Positions 19,604 to 29,150 of a stretch of DNA of 64,000 bases are shown piece by piece. The stretch covers positions 248,001-312,000 of the forward strand of contig NZ_FMXQ01000002.1 of NCBI RefSeq assembly GCF_900104485.1, written 5' to 3'. This DNA comes from Bauldia litoralis (GTDB taxonomy: Bacteria; Pseudomonadota; Alphaproteobacteria; Rhizobiales; Kaistiaceae). A program made the position numbers and the translations under genes. The notes below the pieces were generated by a model. That model saw only the letters and a list, made by a program, of their open reading frames with translations, was not told the origin of the DNA and did no database searches. Each line of letters starts with the position of its first letter. Position 1 is the stretch's first letter.

Positions 19604-21814
19604 CTATTTCTCGGTGGCGGTAAAGACGCCGTCCCAGTCGGTTGGCGGCGGATTCTGGCGCCAGACGGCGATTCGCGAGGCGTAAAGCTCGTAATATTTG
19701 TCGAGCGCCGGCACCTCGACCGAGCGGCAGGTGGCGATCGCCGCGTCGGCGCCATCCCAGTCCCGCGCACGGTAGGCGGCCAGCATCGCTTCGTGGCTCG
19801 GCTGAAGGCGGGCAAACTGCTCGTCGGAGACGCCCAAAGCGCCCTGGAGGGTGTAGAGCCGGCTCGGCTGCGAGCGGCCCTTGACCCGGATCAGGTCGAG
19901 TTCGAGGGCCGGCTCCCCTACCCCGGCGAAGGTCGATTCCCCGATGACGATGGTCAGTCCGTAGACTTTCGACAGCCCTTCGACGCGCGAGGCGAGGTTC
20001 ACGTCGTCGCCGATCGCCGAATAGTCGAAGCGGATTGTCGATCCGAGGTTACCGACGCAGCAATTGCCGGTGTTGATGCCGATGCCGATGGCCACCGGAT
20101 GGTAGGGCCTCCCGGCCGCCTCCGCCTCGGCCTGCCAGTCGCGGTTCAACTCGGCCATTTTCGTCGCCATCTCCATCGCCGCCAGAGAAGCGTTCCGGGC
20201 ATGGGCCGGATCGTCGATCGGGGCGTTCCAGAAGGCCATGATGGCGTCGCCCATATACTTGTCGATGGTGCCGCGGTGCTTGAGGATGATCTCGCTGAGC
20301 GGGCTGAGCAGCCCGTTGATGAATTGCGTCAGTTCGTGCGCCGTCATGCGTTCCGAGATCGACGTGAAGTTGCGCACGTCGCAGAATAGCAGGGTGAGTT
20401 CGCGCACCTCGCCGCCGAGTTCGAGGCGATCGGGGTTGGCGATGAGCTCGTCGACGACATCCGGCGAGACGTAATGGCCGAAGGCGCGGCGGACCTCGCC
20501 GCGCTGCTGCTCGACACGGCGGTAGATGTAGAGCGTCGCCGACCCGACCAGGGCGAAGATCGCCAGCGCCGGATAGGTCGGATCGAGCAGAAGCCCGGCG
20601 TAGAGATAGGATGCCCAGCCGCCGATGAAGACCCCGGCGATGGCGACCGCGCCGATCAGCGCCGACGCGCCGGCCGAGATCCGGGGCAGGAAGAATGCCA
20701 GGATGACGCCGGCGACCAGCACGAAGAGCAGTTCCAGCGCCAGCGCGTGATCCGGCCGTGTCAGGCTGCGGCCGGCGATCAGGTGCTCGATCGCCTGTGC
20801 CTGGACCTCGACGCCGGGCAGCGCCGCGTCGATCGGGGTGGCCTGCAGGTCGTTGAGGCCGGCCGCGCTCGACCCGACCAGGACGATCCGCCCCGCGACC
20901 GCATTCGGATCGAAATCGCCGGAGACCACAGACCTGGCCGGAATGAAGGCGGCCGGGTTGGACGGACGGAACTGCAGCAGCAGTCCGCCGTCGGCATTGG
21001 TCGGAATCTCCAGGTCGCCGACCTTGATGTTGTTGAGCCCGGTCGATGCGCCGAAGGCCGTCTCGCCGCTGGCGTTCGATGCCTTGAGGATATAGGTGCT
21101 GGCGCCCTGCGCGACGCGTAGGGTCTCCATCGCCAGCGTCGGCACCAGCTGGTCGCCTTGTCGGTAGACCAGCGGCAACCGCCGCACCACCTGATCGCGA
21201 TCGGGAATCCAGTTGATCGAGCCGATCCCGGAGGCGGCTTCCTCAAGGCCGGGCAGGTTGTTGACGTTGCCCGAGAAGGCCGGAATGAAGGGCAGCGGGT
21301 CGTCGCCGGCAATCGCGAAGCCGGCCTTGGACGGCGGCCTCCCCGTCTCGCCGCCATTCAGCACCGTCGCCAGCACCGTCGGACCCAGTCCGATGGCTTG
21401 CGCCAGCATGGCGTCATGGCCCGGCCGATTGACCAGGATCGGTTCCAGCAGCGCCGCCTCTTCCGGGGTCAGGCGCTTGACCACCTGCTCCGGCGACGTC
21501 TGGTCCGGTTCGGTGAAGAGTACGTCGAAAGCGACCGTCACCGCGCCGGCGGCAAACAGGTTCTGGAGCATGCCGGCGATCGTCGACCGCGACCACGGCC
21601 ACTGGCCGACCTCCGCCAGCGACGCCTCATCGATATCGACAATGCGGACCGGCAGGTCCGGGTCATAGGCCTGCGGTTCGAGGCGCTGGTAGGAGTCGAA
21701 GGCCACCAGCCGCAGCGCCTGGAGAAAGAAGGGATCGGCGACCCGGAGCGCCGTCGCCCCGAGGAGAACCGCGGCTACCAGGAAGACATAGGCCCAGCCA
21801 GCCTTGACGCTCAC
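19604..21814 (-). CDS. CHASE2-domain adenylate cyclase
   Basis: A 736-residue membrane receptor cyclase. Order: N-terminal membrane segment (about 5-25), extracytoplasmic CHASE2 sensor (about 30-345, with VRIVDIDEASLAEVGQWPWS), three hydrophobic segments (about 355-440), then a class III catalytic domain (about 475-650). Metal-binding Asp residues are in FCDVRNFT and YMGDAIMAF; Lys in GTIDKYMGD and Asp in FDYSAIGDD are the adenine-selecting positions; Asn/Arg of VNLASR stabilise the transition state. It is therefore predicted to be active and cAMP-forming. GTG start with GGGAG upstream. It lies downstream of the RTX and FecR genes on the same strand. The extracellular ligand is unknown. Confidence 0.93.
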   Translation of the reverse strand: MSVKAGWAYVFLVAAVLLGATALRVADPFFLQALRLVAFDSYQRLEPQAYDPDLPVRIVDIDEASLAEVGQWPWSRSTIAGMLQNLFAAGAVTVAFDVLFTEPDQTSPEQVVKRLTPEEAALLEPILVNRPGHDAMLAQAIGLGPTVLATVLNGGETGRPPSKAGFAIAGDDPLPFIPAFSGNVNNLPGLEEAASGIGSINWIPDRDQVVRRLPLVYRQGDQLVPTLAMETLRVAQGASTYILKASNASGETAFGASTGLNNIKVGDLEIPTNADGGLLLQFRPSNPAAFIPARSVVSGDFDPNAVAGRIVLVGSSAAGLNDLQATPIDAALPGVEVQAQAIEHLIAGRSLTRPDHALALELLFVLVAGVILAFFLPRISAGASALIGAVAIAGVFIGGWASYLYAGLLLDPTYPALAIFALVGSATLYIYRRVEQQRGEVRRAFGHYVSPDVVDELIANPDRLELGGEVRELTLLFCDVRNFTSISERMTAHELTQFINGLLSPLSEIILKHRGTIDKYMGDAIMAFWNAPIDDPAHARNASLAAMEMATKMAELNRDWQAEAEAAGRPYHPVAIGIGINTGNCCVGNLGSTIRFDYSAIGDDVNLASRVEGLSKVYGLTIVIGESTFAGVGEPALELDLIRVKGRSQPSRLYTLQGALGVSDEQFARLQPSHEAMLAAYRARDWDGADAAIATCRSVEVPALDKYYELYASRIAVWRQNPPPTDWDGVFTATEK

Positions 21815-21975
21815 CGCGCGGCTCCCGGGTGTATCGGCGCCCTCGCCTGCCCGGCTGCCGCCCGGATCGCCCCTCGTCGCACATGGCTACGGAGCCGCGA
21901 CCGGCGGTCCGATGCGCCTGATCCCGATAACACGTCGCGCGGCGGTTCCGGTGGGGATAGCAGCGGTCCCGCTCC

Positions 21976-24900
21976 CTAGACGATGAGGAAATCCGATTGC
22001 AGCAGGGTCGCTCCGCTGATCCGGGCAAAGGCAATGGCATCGCTGCTGGAGCCGCCGTTGGCGTCCCAGTAGATCGTCCCCAGATCGGCGCCGGATGTGT
22101 CGAAGAGGAAGACGCCGGCACCTCCCCCATGGGTGTAGCCGGTAATGTCGGCGAGGCCGACAAGCGGCGCCGCGCCGCCGGCGACAAGCCCGCCGCCAAA
22201 GCCGGAGGCGGAGACCTGGATTGTGTCGCTGCCAGAGACGAAGTCGGTGATGGTGTCGAGCCCGCCGAATGCCGACTTGAAGGCAAAGGTGTCGCTGCCC
22301 CCACCACCGGTCAGGGTGTCGAGCCCGGCACCGCCGTCCAGCATGTCCGCGCCGGCGTTGCCTTTCAGGGTGTCGTCCCCGGCCCCGCCCTTCAAGGTGT
22401 CGGGACCGCCGCCGCCGACCAGTTTGTCGTCGCCCGAGCCACCGATGAGCTTGTCGCCTCCGCCGCCGCCCTTCAACAGGTCGTCGCCGCCCTTGCCCTT
22501 GAGCTTGTCCTTGCCGCCGAGACCGAAGATCCGGTCGTCCTTGCCGCCGCCGGACAGCTTGTCGTTCTTGCTCGTGCCCCGGATCGCGGCCGCGGCGAAG
22601 ATGAAGTCGTCCTTGGTAAGGGCGCCGGAATTGACCACATCGAGGATGATCTTGTTCCCCGGTCCGAGGCCACCGATCGTGGTGTCGTTGCCGGATTGCT
22701 TGATCTTCAGGTCGCCGAACGAGACGCCGTTGAAAGCGGTCAGGTCGATCTTGTCGCTCTTGCTGCCGGTGGCCAGGAAGTCCTTGATCGTGTCCTTGCC
22801 GAAGCCCTTCTCGAAGACGAAGACATCGCGGGCGTCGCCGCCCCACGCCTTGTCTTTGGCGCCGTCGCCCTCGAAATGCAGGGTGTCGCGGCCGTCGCCG
22901 CCGGCATACTGGTCGGACCCTGCCCCGCCAAAGAGCTCGTCGCGGCCGTCTTCACCGTAGAGCTCGTCATTCCCCTCGTCGCCGAACAAGATGTCGTTGC
23001 CGGACGCCTGCCCCGAGTCGCCACCGAAACCACCGACGAGGATGTCGTTGCCGGTCCCGCCGCGGACGGTGTCGTTGCCGCCGCGCGCCCAGATCTTGTC
23101 GTTGCCGCCGCTGCCCTCGAGGATATTGGTGACCGCGCTGCCGAGAATGGTGTCGGCGCCGGAACTGCCGATGGCATTCTCGATGCCGATCAGCGCATCG
23201 GTCCCGGTATCCGCCCCTTCGGCATATCCGACCGGCGTCGTGGCGCCGAAGCCGCCGGCCGCCAGCAACGCGCCGAACGATCCGGGGGCGCCGCTGACCG
23301 ACTCGCTCGACCGGTCTTCGGGTGTCAGGTCGATCTTCAGCCCGCTGCTTGTCAGTGAATAGTCGACCGTGTCGGTGCCGCTGCCGCCGTTATAGAGGTC
23401 GTTGCCGTCGCCGATCCCGGCGACGATCCGGTCGTCATTTGCGCCGGCGTCGATCGCATCGAAACCGGCGCGGCCGGTGATGATGTCCTTGCCGGCGCCT
23501 GAATTGATCGTGTCGTCGCCGGTCGATCCGGTGATCGTGTCGTTCCACGCGCTGCCGGTGACGAGGAAGCCGTCGCTCTGCAGGTGAAGGTCGATGACGA
23601 CCGGTGCCGCGGCAAGCGCCGCCGAGATTGCCTCGACATTGACGATCCGGGCGTCGGAGGCGGCGTTGAGGTCGCTCGAGGTCGCGGCGAGGATGATCGT
23701 GTCGGTGTCTGCGCCGCCATCGACCGTATCGGCCCCGACAAAGCCGACAATGGTGTCGTCGCCGGCCTCGCCATTGATGACGTCGGCGCCAAGACCGCCT
23801 TCGATGCTGTCCTTGCCGGAACCGGCGTTGATCGTGTCGATGCCGCTCGACCCGATGATCTTGTCGTTGGACGCGCTGCCGGTGACCAGGAAGCCGTCGC
23901 TCTGCAGATGCAGGTCGATGACTACTCCGGCGGCTGCGAGCGCCGCCGAGATCGCCTCGACGTTGACGATCCGCGCATTGCTCGCGGCGTTGAGGTCGGT
24001 CGAGGTCGCGGCGAGGACGATCGTGTCGGTGTCTGCGCCGCCATTGACCGTGTCCGCGCCGACAAAGCCGACAATGGTGTCGTTCCCGGCGCCGGCGTTG
24101 ATCGTGTCGGCGCCGCTCGACCCGGTGATCGTATCGCCGTTCGCGCTGCCGGTGATGAGGAAGCCATCGCTCTGCAGGTGAAGGTCGATGACGACCGCCG
24201 CCGCTGCCAGAGCCGCCGAAACGGCCTCGACGTTGATGATACGCCCGTTGGTCGCGGCGTTGAGGTCGGTCGAAGTCGCTGCCAGCACGATCGTGTCGGT
24301 GTCGTCGCCGCCGTCGACCGTATCGGCGCCCAAGAATCCGACGAATGTGTCGTTGCCAGCCCCGCCGAACAGCATGTCGTCGCCGGCCAGGCCGGTCAGC
24401 GTATCGTCACCCGCGCCGCCGGTGATGGTGTCGTTCTGGCTGGTGCCGGTGAGGACCTGGTTCTTGGTGTCGTCGACCACCGCCGAGCCGTCGATGACGA
24501 TCAGGTCGCTGTCGGCGACCGGCAGCCAGTCGACGAAGGTCCATCCCGACAGGTCGACGGTAAGGTCGCCGCCGGTTGCCGCCGCCAGCACCTTGACCGT
24601 CACCGTGTCGGTGTTGCCGTTGGTGCCGGTGACCTCCAGCGTCGACGACAGGCCCGCGCCGAGCTGGTCCGAGGTGAAGGTCGCGCTCGACCCCATCGCC
24701 AGCTTCTCGATCGAGGTGATCGTCGAACCGGTGAAGTCGGCCGTGCCGCTGACCGACAGCGTGTCGGTATCGGCGCCGCCGTCATAGGTCTCGCCGGCTA
24801 CCGCGTCAGCCCCGTCGACGACCAGGATATCGTCGCCAGCACCGCCATAGACCGTGTCGACCCCAAGGCCGCCGGTCAGCGTGTCGGCGCCGGCGCCGCC

Positions 24901-27900
24901 GGTGATCGTGTCGTTCTGGCTGGTGCCGGTGAGAACCTGGTCCTTGGTGTCGTCGACGATCGCCGAGCCATCGATGACGATCAGGTCGCTGTCGGCAACC
25001 GGCAGCCAGTCGACGAAGGTCCATCCGGACAGGTCGACGGTCAGCGCCGTGTCGACGACGTTGATCGTCACTGTATCGGTGTTGCCGTTGGTGCCGGTAA
25101 CCTCCAGCGTCGACGACAGGCCCGCGCCAAGCTGGTCGGAGGTGAAGGTCGCACTCGACCCCATCGCCAGCTTCTCGATCGAGGTGATCGTCGAGCCGGT
25201 GAAGTCGGCCGTGCCGCTGACCGACAGCGTGTCGGTGTCGGCGCCGCCGTCATAGGTCTCGCCGGCCACCGCGTCGGCCCCGTCGACGACCAGGATGTCG
25301 TCGCCAGCGCCGCCATAGACCGTGTCGGCCCCGAGGCCGCCGGTCAGCGTGTCGGCGCTGCCGCCGCCGGTCAGCGTGTCGTCTCCGGCGCCACCGACGA
25401 TCGTATCCTCGCCGGCGCCGCCGGTGATGGTGTCGTTCTGGCTGGTGCCGGTGAGAACCTGGTCCTTGGTGTCGTCGACCACCGCCGAGCCGTCGATGAC
25501 GATCAGGTCGCTGTCGGCAACCGGCAGCCAGTCGACGAAGGTCCATCCCGACAGGTCGACGGTAAGGTCGCCGCCGGTTGCCGCCGCCAGCACCTTGACC
25601 GTCACCGTATCGGTATTGCCGTTGGTGCCAGTGACCTCCAGCGTCGACGACAGGCCCGCGCCGAGCTGGTCGGAGGTGAAGGTCGCGCTCGACCCCATCG
25701 CCAGCTTCTCGATCGAGGTGATCGTCGAACCGGTGAAGTCGGCCGTGCCGCTGATCGACAGCGTGTCGGTGTCGGCGCCGCCGTCATAGGTCTCGCCGGC
25801 TACCGCGTCCGCCCCATCGACAACCAAGATGTCGTCGCCAGCACCGCCATAGACCGTGTCGATCCCAAGGCCGCCGGTCAGCGTGTCGGCGCTGCCGCCA
25901 CCGGTCAGCGTGTCGTCTCCGGCGCCGCCGACGATCGTATCCTCGCCGGCGCCGCCGGTGATCGTGTCGTTCTGGCTGGTACCGGTGAGAACCTGGTCCT
26001 TGGTGTCGTCAACGATCGCCGAGCCGTCGATGACGATCAGGTCGCTGTCGGCAACCGGCAGCCAGTCGACGAAGGTCCATCCGGACAGGTCGACGGTCAG
26101 CGCCGTGTCGACCACATCGATGGTCACCGTGTCGGTGTTGCCGTTGGTGCCGGTCACCTCCAGGGTCGACGAGAGGCCGGCGCCAAGCTGGTCGGAGGTG
26201 AAGGTCGCGCTCGACCCCATCGCCAGCTTCTCGATCGAAACGATCGTCGAGCCGGTGAAATCGGCGCTGCCGCTGACCTTAAGGGTGTCGCCAACCGTCT
26301 CGCCGGTGTTGCCACCGTCGTAGGTTTCGCCAGCGACCGCGTCGGCACCATCGACCACGAGGATATCGTCGCCGCCGCCGCCATAGATTGTGTCGGCCCC
26401 CGCCCCGCCGGACAGCCTGTCGGCACCGCTGGTCCCGGTCATCGTATCGTCCAGGGCCGTGCCGTCGATGCCGGCAAAGGCTCCTGACAGCAATTGCAGG
26501 CTCAGGCCCGAGGCGATCCCCTGGGCAACTGTCGATCCGAGATCGATGGTGATCCCCGAACCGGTGAAATCCCCGAAATCGAGGATCGCGCCGTCACTGG
26601 TTTCGAAAACCAGCGTACCGTCGACCGCGCCATTGAAATAGAAGGTGTCGGCACCGGCTCCAGACTTGAGGTGGTAGTTCACGGTGCCGCTGATGTCGAA
26701 ATAATCATCCCCCAACCCCGTGAGGATGACTTCGAAATCATTGAGCGTATCGCTGCCCAAACCGGTAGCAGCGACCGTGGCCTGGTTGGCGACAATCGTC
26801 ACGGTGATCGGCGTCGTCTGCGACGAATAATCGGCGGTGTCCGTGCCGCCATGACCGCTCAGGACGTTGTCATCGGAGTCGGTGACGATGAACAGGTCGT
26901 CGCCAGAACCCGTCTCGACATTCTCCACGTTGTCGACGGCGTCGATTTCGCCGCTGACGGTATCCTCGATGGAGCCGTCGCCGGGGGTATCGGAGAGGAT
27001 GACGATCAGCTTGTTGGTGCTGGTGCTCAGATCGATTAGGTCGACGCCGTCGCCGCCATCAATGTCATCGTTACCGCCGCCGCCATAGAGGGTATCCCCG
27101 CCATCGCCGCCATTGAGGATGTCGGCTTCGTCGCCGCCATACAGGATATCCGCCGCGCTCGTCCCGGTGATGTCGTCAATGCCTGCCGTGCCGACGATGC
27201 TGGTGAAGTTCCCGGCGAGGGTGACATCGAGTCCGGTCGCTATGGTCTGCGCTGTCGCCAAGCCGAGATCGATCGTGATCCCAGAACCGGAGAAGCCTGC
27301 GAAATCGAGGGTCGCGCCGTCGCTTGTCTCGAGCGTCAGCGCGCCGGTCACCGAACCATTGAAGTCGAAGATGTCGGCCCCGGCGCCGGAGTCGAGGTGG
27401 TAGGCTACGGCGCCGCTGATATCGAAGGTGTCGCCGTCCGAGCCGGTTACGATCTTGTCGATGTCATCAAGGGTGTCGGTGCCGATCCCCGTTCCGGTGA
27501 CGGTTGCCTGTTCGCCAACGATGGTGACGAGAATCGGCGTCGACAGCGATGCGTAGCTGACCGTGTCGGCGCCGCCCATGCCGTTCAGCGTGTTGTCGCC
27601 AGCGTCACTTATGACGAAGGTGTCGTCCGTACCGCTTCCATCGACATCGATCTGGGCGACGCTGTTATACTGGTCGGTGCCGATGCCACCGCCGGTATCG
27701 GAGACATCAACGTCGTCCCCGTCGCGAGTGATGGTGATCGTGCCGCTGCCGCCAAGGACCTTGGCCGTGTCGATGCCGGCGCCGGCATTGATGATGTTGT
27801 CGCTCGAGTCGCTGACGGTGAACTGATCGGCACCCGACCCGGTGTCGACATTCTCGACGTTGTCGACCGTATCCGTTTCGCCGGTAAGAGTGTCTTCGAT

Positions 27901-28308
27901 GTAGCCGGCGCCTGGTGTGTCCGACAGCACGACGATCAGGTCGTTGCTGCTGGCGCCCCAGTTTATGTAGTCGATACCGGCTCCGCCATCGATGTCGTCA
28001 TTGCCTGCGCCGCCGTCGATGGTGTCGTTGCCATCATCGCCATTGATGACGTCGGCAAGCGAACCGCCCTTGATGATGTCGTTCTGTATCGTGCCGGTGA
28101 TGTTCTGGGCTTCAGCCAGCCCCGACCCATCGATGTCGACGACATCAAAATCCGTCGCACCGGAAATCCAGTCGGCAAACGTCCAGCCGCTCAGGTCGAA
28201 CGTCGTATAGCCACTGACCACGACAACCGACTCGGTGTCGGTGATACCGTTGGTGCCGGTGACCTCATAGGGAAGAGCCGGAAGGTTGTCGGTGGTGATC
28301 GGGGGCAC
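21976..28308 (-). CDS. Giant RTX (calcium-binding) repeat protein, putative adhesin
   Basis: A 2110-residue protein with no N-terminal signal peptide, rich in Asp, Gly and Thr. It contains many RTX nonapeptides (GGxGxDxLx), densest near the C-terminus (GGGGPDTLKGGAGDDTL) and scattered between long repeated modules. The last residues, LLQSDFLIV, resemble a type I secretion signal and match the end of the RTX lipase at 31959-33842. RTX motifs bind Ca2+ and fold after export. No catalytic domain was recognised, so a surface adhesin or matrix protein is inferred. GTG start with AAGG 8 bases upstream. It lies 60 bases downstream of the FecR gene. No type I ABC exporter is encoded in the window. 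Confidence 0.9.
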   Translation of the reverse strand: MPPITTDNLPALPYEVTGTNGITDTESVVVVSGYTTFDLSGWTFADWISGATDFDVVDIDGSGLAEAQNITGTIQNDIIKGGSLADVINGDDGNDTIDGGAGNDDIDGGAGIDYINWGASSNDLIVVLSDTPGAGYIEDTLTGETDTVDNVENVDTGSGADQFTVSDSSDNIINAGAGIDTAKVLGGSGTITITRDGDDVDVSDTGGGIGTDQYNSVAQIDVDGSGTDDTFVISDAGDNTLNGMGGADTVSYASLSTPILVTIVGEQATVTGTGIGTDTLDDIDKIVTGSDGDTFDISGAVAYHLDSGAGADIFDFNGSVTGALTLETSDGATLDFAGFSGSGITIDLGLATAQTIATGLDVTLAGNFTSIVGTAGIDDITGTSAADILYGGDEADILNGGDGGDTLYGGGGNDDIDGGDGVDLIDLSTSTNKLIVILSDTPGDGSIEDTVSGEIDAVDNVENVETGSGDDLFIVTDSDDNVLSGHGGTDTADYSSQTTPITVTIVANQATVAATGLGSDTLNDFEVILTGLGDDYFDISGTVNYHLKSGAGADTFYFNGAVDGTLVFETSDGAILDFGDFTGSGITIDLGSTVAQGIASGLSLQLLSGAFAGIDGTALDDTMTGTSGADRLSGGAGADTIYGGGGDDILVVDGADAVAGETYDGGNTGETVGDTLKVSGSADFTGSTIVSIEKLAMGSSATFTSDQLGAGLSSTLEVTGTNGNTDTVTIDVVDTALTVDLSGWTFVDWLPVADSDLIVIDGSAIVDDTKDQVLTGTSQNDTITGGAGEDTIVGGAGDDTLTGGGSADTLTGGLGIDTVYGGAGDDILVVDGADAVAGETYDGGADTDTLSISGTADFTGSTITSIEKLAMGSSATFTSDQLGAGLSSTLEVTGTNGNTDTVTVKVLAAATGGDLTVDLSGWTFVDWLPVADSDLIVIDGSAVVDDTKDQVLTGTSQNDTITGGAGEDTIVGGAGDDTLTGGGSADTLTGGLGADTVYGGAGDDILVVDGADAVAGETYDGGADTDTLSVSGTADFTGSTITSIEKLAMGSSATFTSDQLGAGLSSTLEVTGTNGNTDTVTINVVDTALTVDLSGWTFVDWLPVADSDLIVIDGSAIVDDTKDQVLTGTSQNDTITGGAGADTLTGGLGVDTVYGGAGDDILVVDGADAVAGETYDGGADTDTLSVSGTADFTGSTITSIEKLAMGSSATFTSDQLGAGLSSTLEVTGTNGNTDTVTVKVLAAATGGDLTVDLSGWTFVDWLPVADSDLIVIDGSAVVDDTKNQVLTGTSQNDTITGGAGDDTLTGLAGDDMLFGGAGNDTFVGFLGADTVDGGDDTDTIVLAATSTDLNAATNGRIINVEAVSAALAAAAVVIDLHLQSDGFLITGSANGDTITGSSGADTINAGAGNDTIVGFVGADTVNGGADTDTIVLAATSTDLNAASNARIVNVEAISAALAAAGVVIDLHLQSDGFLVTGSASNDKIIGSSGIDTINAGSGKDSIEGGLGADVINGEAGDDTIVGFVGADTVDGGADTDTIILAATSSDLNAASDARIVNVEAISAALAAAPVVIDLHLQSDGFLVTGSAWNDTITGSTGDDTINSGAGKDIITGRAGFDAIDAGANDDRIVAGIGDGNDLYNGGSGTDTVDYSLTSSGLKIDLTPEDRSSESVSGAPGSFGALLAAGGFGATTPVGYAEGADTGTDALIGIENAIGSSGADTILGSAVTNILEGSGGNDKIWARGGNDTVRGGTGNDILVGGFGGDSGQASGNDILFGDEGNDELYGEDGRDELFGGAGSDQYAGGDGRDTLHFEGDGAKDKAWGGDARDVFVFEKGFGKDTIKDFLATGSKSDKIDLTAFNGVSFGDLKIKQSGNDTTIGGLGPGNKIILDVVNSGALTKDDFIFAAAAIRGTSKNDKLSGGGKDDRIFGLGGKDKLKGKGGDDLLKGGGGGDKLIGGSGDDKLVGGGGPDTLKGGAGDDTLKGNAGADMLDGGAGLDTLTGGGGSDTFAFKSAFGGLDTITDFVSGSDTIQVSASGFGGGLVAGGAAPLVGLADITGYTHGGGAGVFLFDTSGADLGTIYWDANGGSSSDAIAFARISGATLLQSDFLIV
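23560..24330 (-). repeat. Three ~280-323 bp modules inside the RTX gene
   Basis: A second module family, each unit containing DTDTIVLAATSTDLNAA, VEAISAALAAA and VIDLHLQSDGFLVTGSA followed by RTX nonapeptides. The anchor TCGCTCTGCAG recurs near 23573, 23896 and 24176. The units are C-terminal to the four longer modules in the protein. Confidence 0.8.
24430..26345 (-). repeat. Four ~470-534 bp tandem modules inside the RTX gene
   Basis: Four near-identical coding modules, each with AVAGETYDGG, SIEKLAMGSSATFTSDQ and VDLSGWTFVDWLPVADSD. A common anchor (AGCTTCTCGATCGA on the plus strand) occurs at 24701, 25169, 25703 and 26225, giving periods of 468, 534 and 522 bases. Modules 1 and 3 (in protein order) share VVDTALTVDL and SAIVDD; modules 2 and 4 share VLAAATGGDLTVDL and SAVVDD. 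One module lacks the GEDTIVGGAGDD stretch, which explains the short period. Confidence 0.9.
26640..28000 (-). repeat. Two diverged ~300-residue modules at the RTX protein N-terminus
   Basis: Two copies of a longer module, marked by DLIVVLSDTPGAGYIEDT / KLIVILSDTPGDGSIEDT, VDNVENV, DTVSYASLSTPILVTIV / TADYSSQTTPITVTIV and YHLDSGAGADIFDFNG / YHLKSGAGADTFYFNG. They are clearly more diverged than the modules at 24430-26345, so the duplication is older. Edges are approximate. Confidence 0.7.
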
Positions 28309-28368
28309 GGTGAACGCCTTGTTTTATCTGAACTCTGGTCGACGCCGCCCGGCTATGACCACCCTCCG

Positions 28369-29142
28369 CTACGGTGGTGGCGGTGGCGGCGGTTCGGGCG
28401 ACTGCTCGATGATCGTCCGATCGATCGTCGACTTGCCGGTGAACTTGGCTGAATCGCCCTTGGTCCGGCCGACCACGATGCCACCGGATCCGCCCTTCGC
28501 GACGTCGTTGAGCGTCACCGACGAGACGTTGAACTCCACCGCGCCGAGCCCGCCGACCTCGACCGCCTGGTTGATCCGGAGCTGGAAGGTTCGCGAATTG
28601 ATCCGGGACTTCACCGAGCATGCGCCGCCGGTGCAGACCACCTTGGTGCAGCTCTTGCGGCTGGCCGTGGACTTCGCCTGGCAGGCGGAGTCGTGCGAAA
28701 CCAGCGCGGCGCCGCCGCGAATGACCAGGGTCGCCACCGGCGTATTGATGGTCGCGCCGGTGGTATGGCTAATCTGGCCACCGACGAAACGCAGCGCGCC
28801 CTTCGTCAGACTCGCAGCGAAATTGCCGCCGCTGGCCTTGGGGTTATAGACGAACTTGTCGATGACGAGGTCGCTGTTCGGCCCGATCGTCATCGTCGAC
28901 TTGTCGTTGAACATCACCTGCAGCGAGCCGCCGCCGGTCGTCTTGATGCGCTCCTGCGAGACGATCTTGGTGCCGGCCTGGAGCGTGCGGGAACTACCGC
29001 CGGGCGGTGTCCCCGTCGATGATGGGCGGACTGCCGCGGCCGCACCGACAACCTCTGCCTGGACGGTGTGAACCGGCAAGATCAGGGACGTTGCCAATGC
29101 CATGCCGCCCAGACCGAGGGCGAAGAAACGCATCATCGTCAT
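28369..29142 (-). CDS. FecR-domain periplasmic protein
   Basis: A 257-residue exported protein: signal peptide (about 1-29, cleavage near VQAEV), then a FecR domain (LQAGTKIVSQERIKTTGGG, MFNDKSTMTIGPNSDLVIDKF, FVGGQISHTTGATINTPVATLVIRG split over about residues 55-145). There are several Cys (SDSACQAK, SCTKVVCTGGACSV) that could form disulfides, and a C-terminal run of seven prolines. FecR domains occur in anti-sigma factors, but this protein lacks a cytoplasmic anti-sigma region and has no partner sigma gene, so it is a stand-alone periplasmic form. GGAGG overlaps the end of the upstream beta-barrel gene; a start two codons later (29136) has better spacing. It lies 8 bases from the barrel gene and 60 from the RTX gene. 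Confidence 0.88.
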   Translation of the reverse strand: MTMMRFFALGLGGMALATSLILPVHTVQAEVVGAAAAVRPSSTGTPPGGSSRTLQAGTKIVSQERIKTTGGGSLQVMFNDKSTMTIGPNSDLVIDKFVYNPKASGGNFAASLTKGALRFVGGQISHTTGATINTPVATLVIRGGAALVSHDSACQAKSTASRKSCTKVVCTGGACSVKSRINSRTFQLRINQAVEVGGLGAVEFNVSSVTLNDVAKGGSGGIVVGRTKGDSAKFTGKSTIDRTIIEQSPEPPPPPPP

Positions 29143-29150
29143 GGCCTCCG

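Noticed and set aside
23584-26487. Plus-strand frame of 967 codons with internal repeats
   Set aside because: It is the complementary reading of the RTX modules; its repeats simply mirror the DNA repeats of the true gene.
21976-28308. CRISPR-like regular repeats on the plus strand at 22300-28000
   Set aside because: The periodicity is that of RTX nonapeptide codons in an intact protein gene, with no constant repeat/spacer structure.
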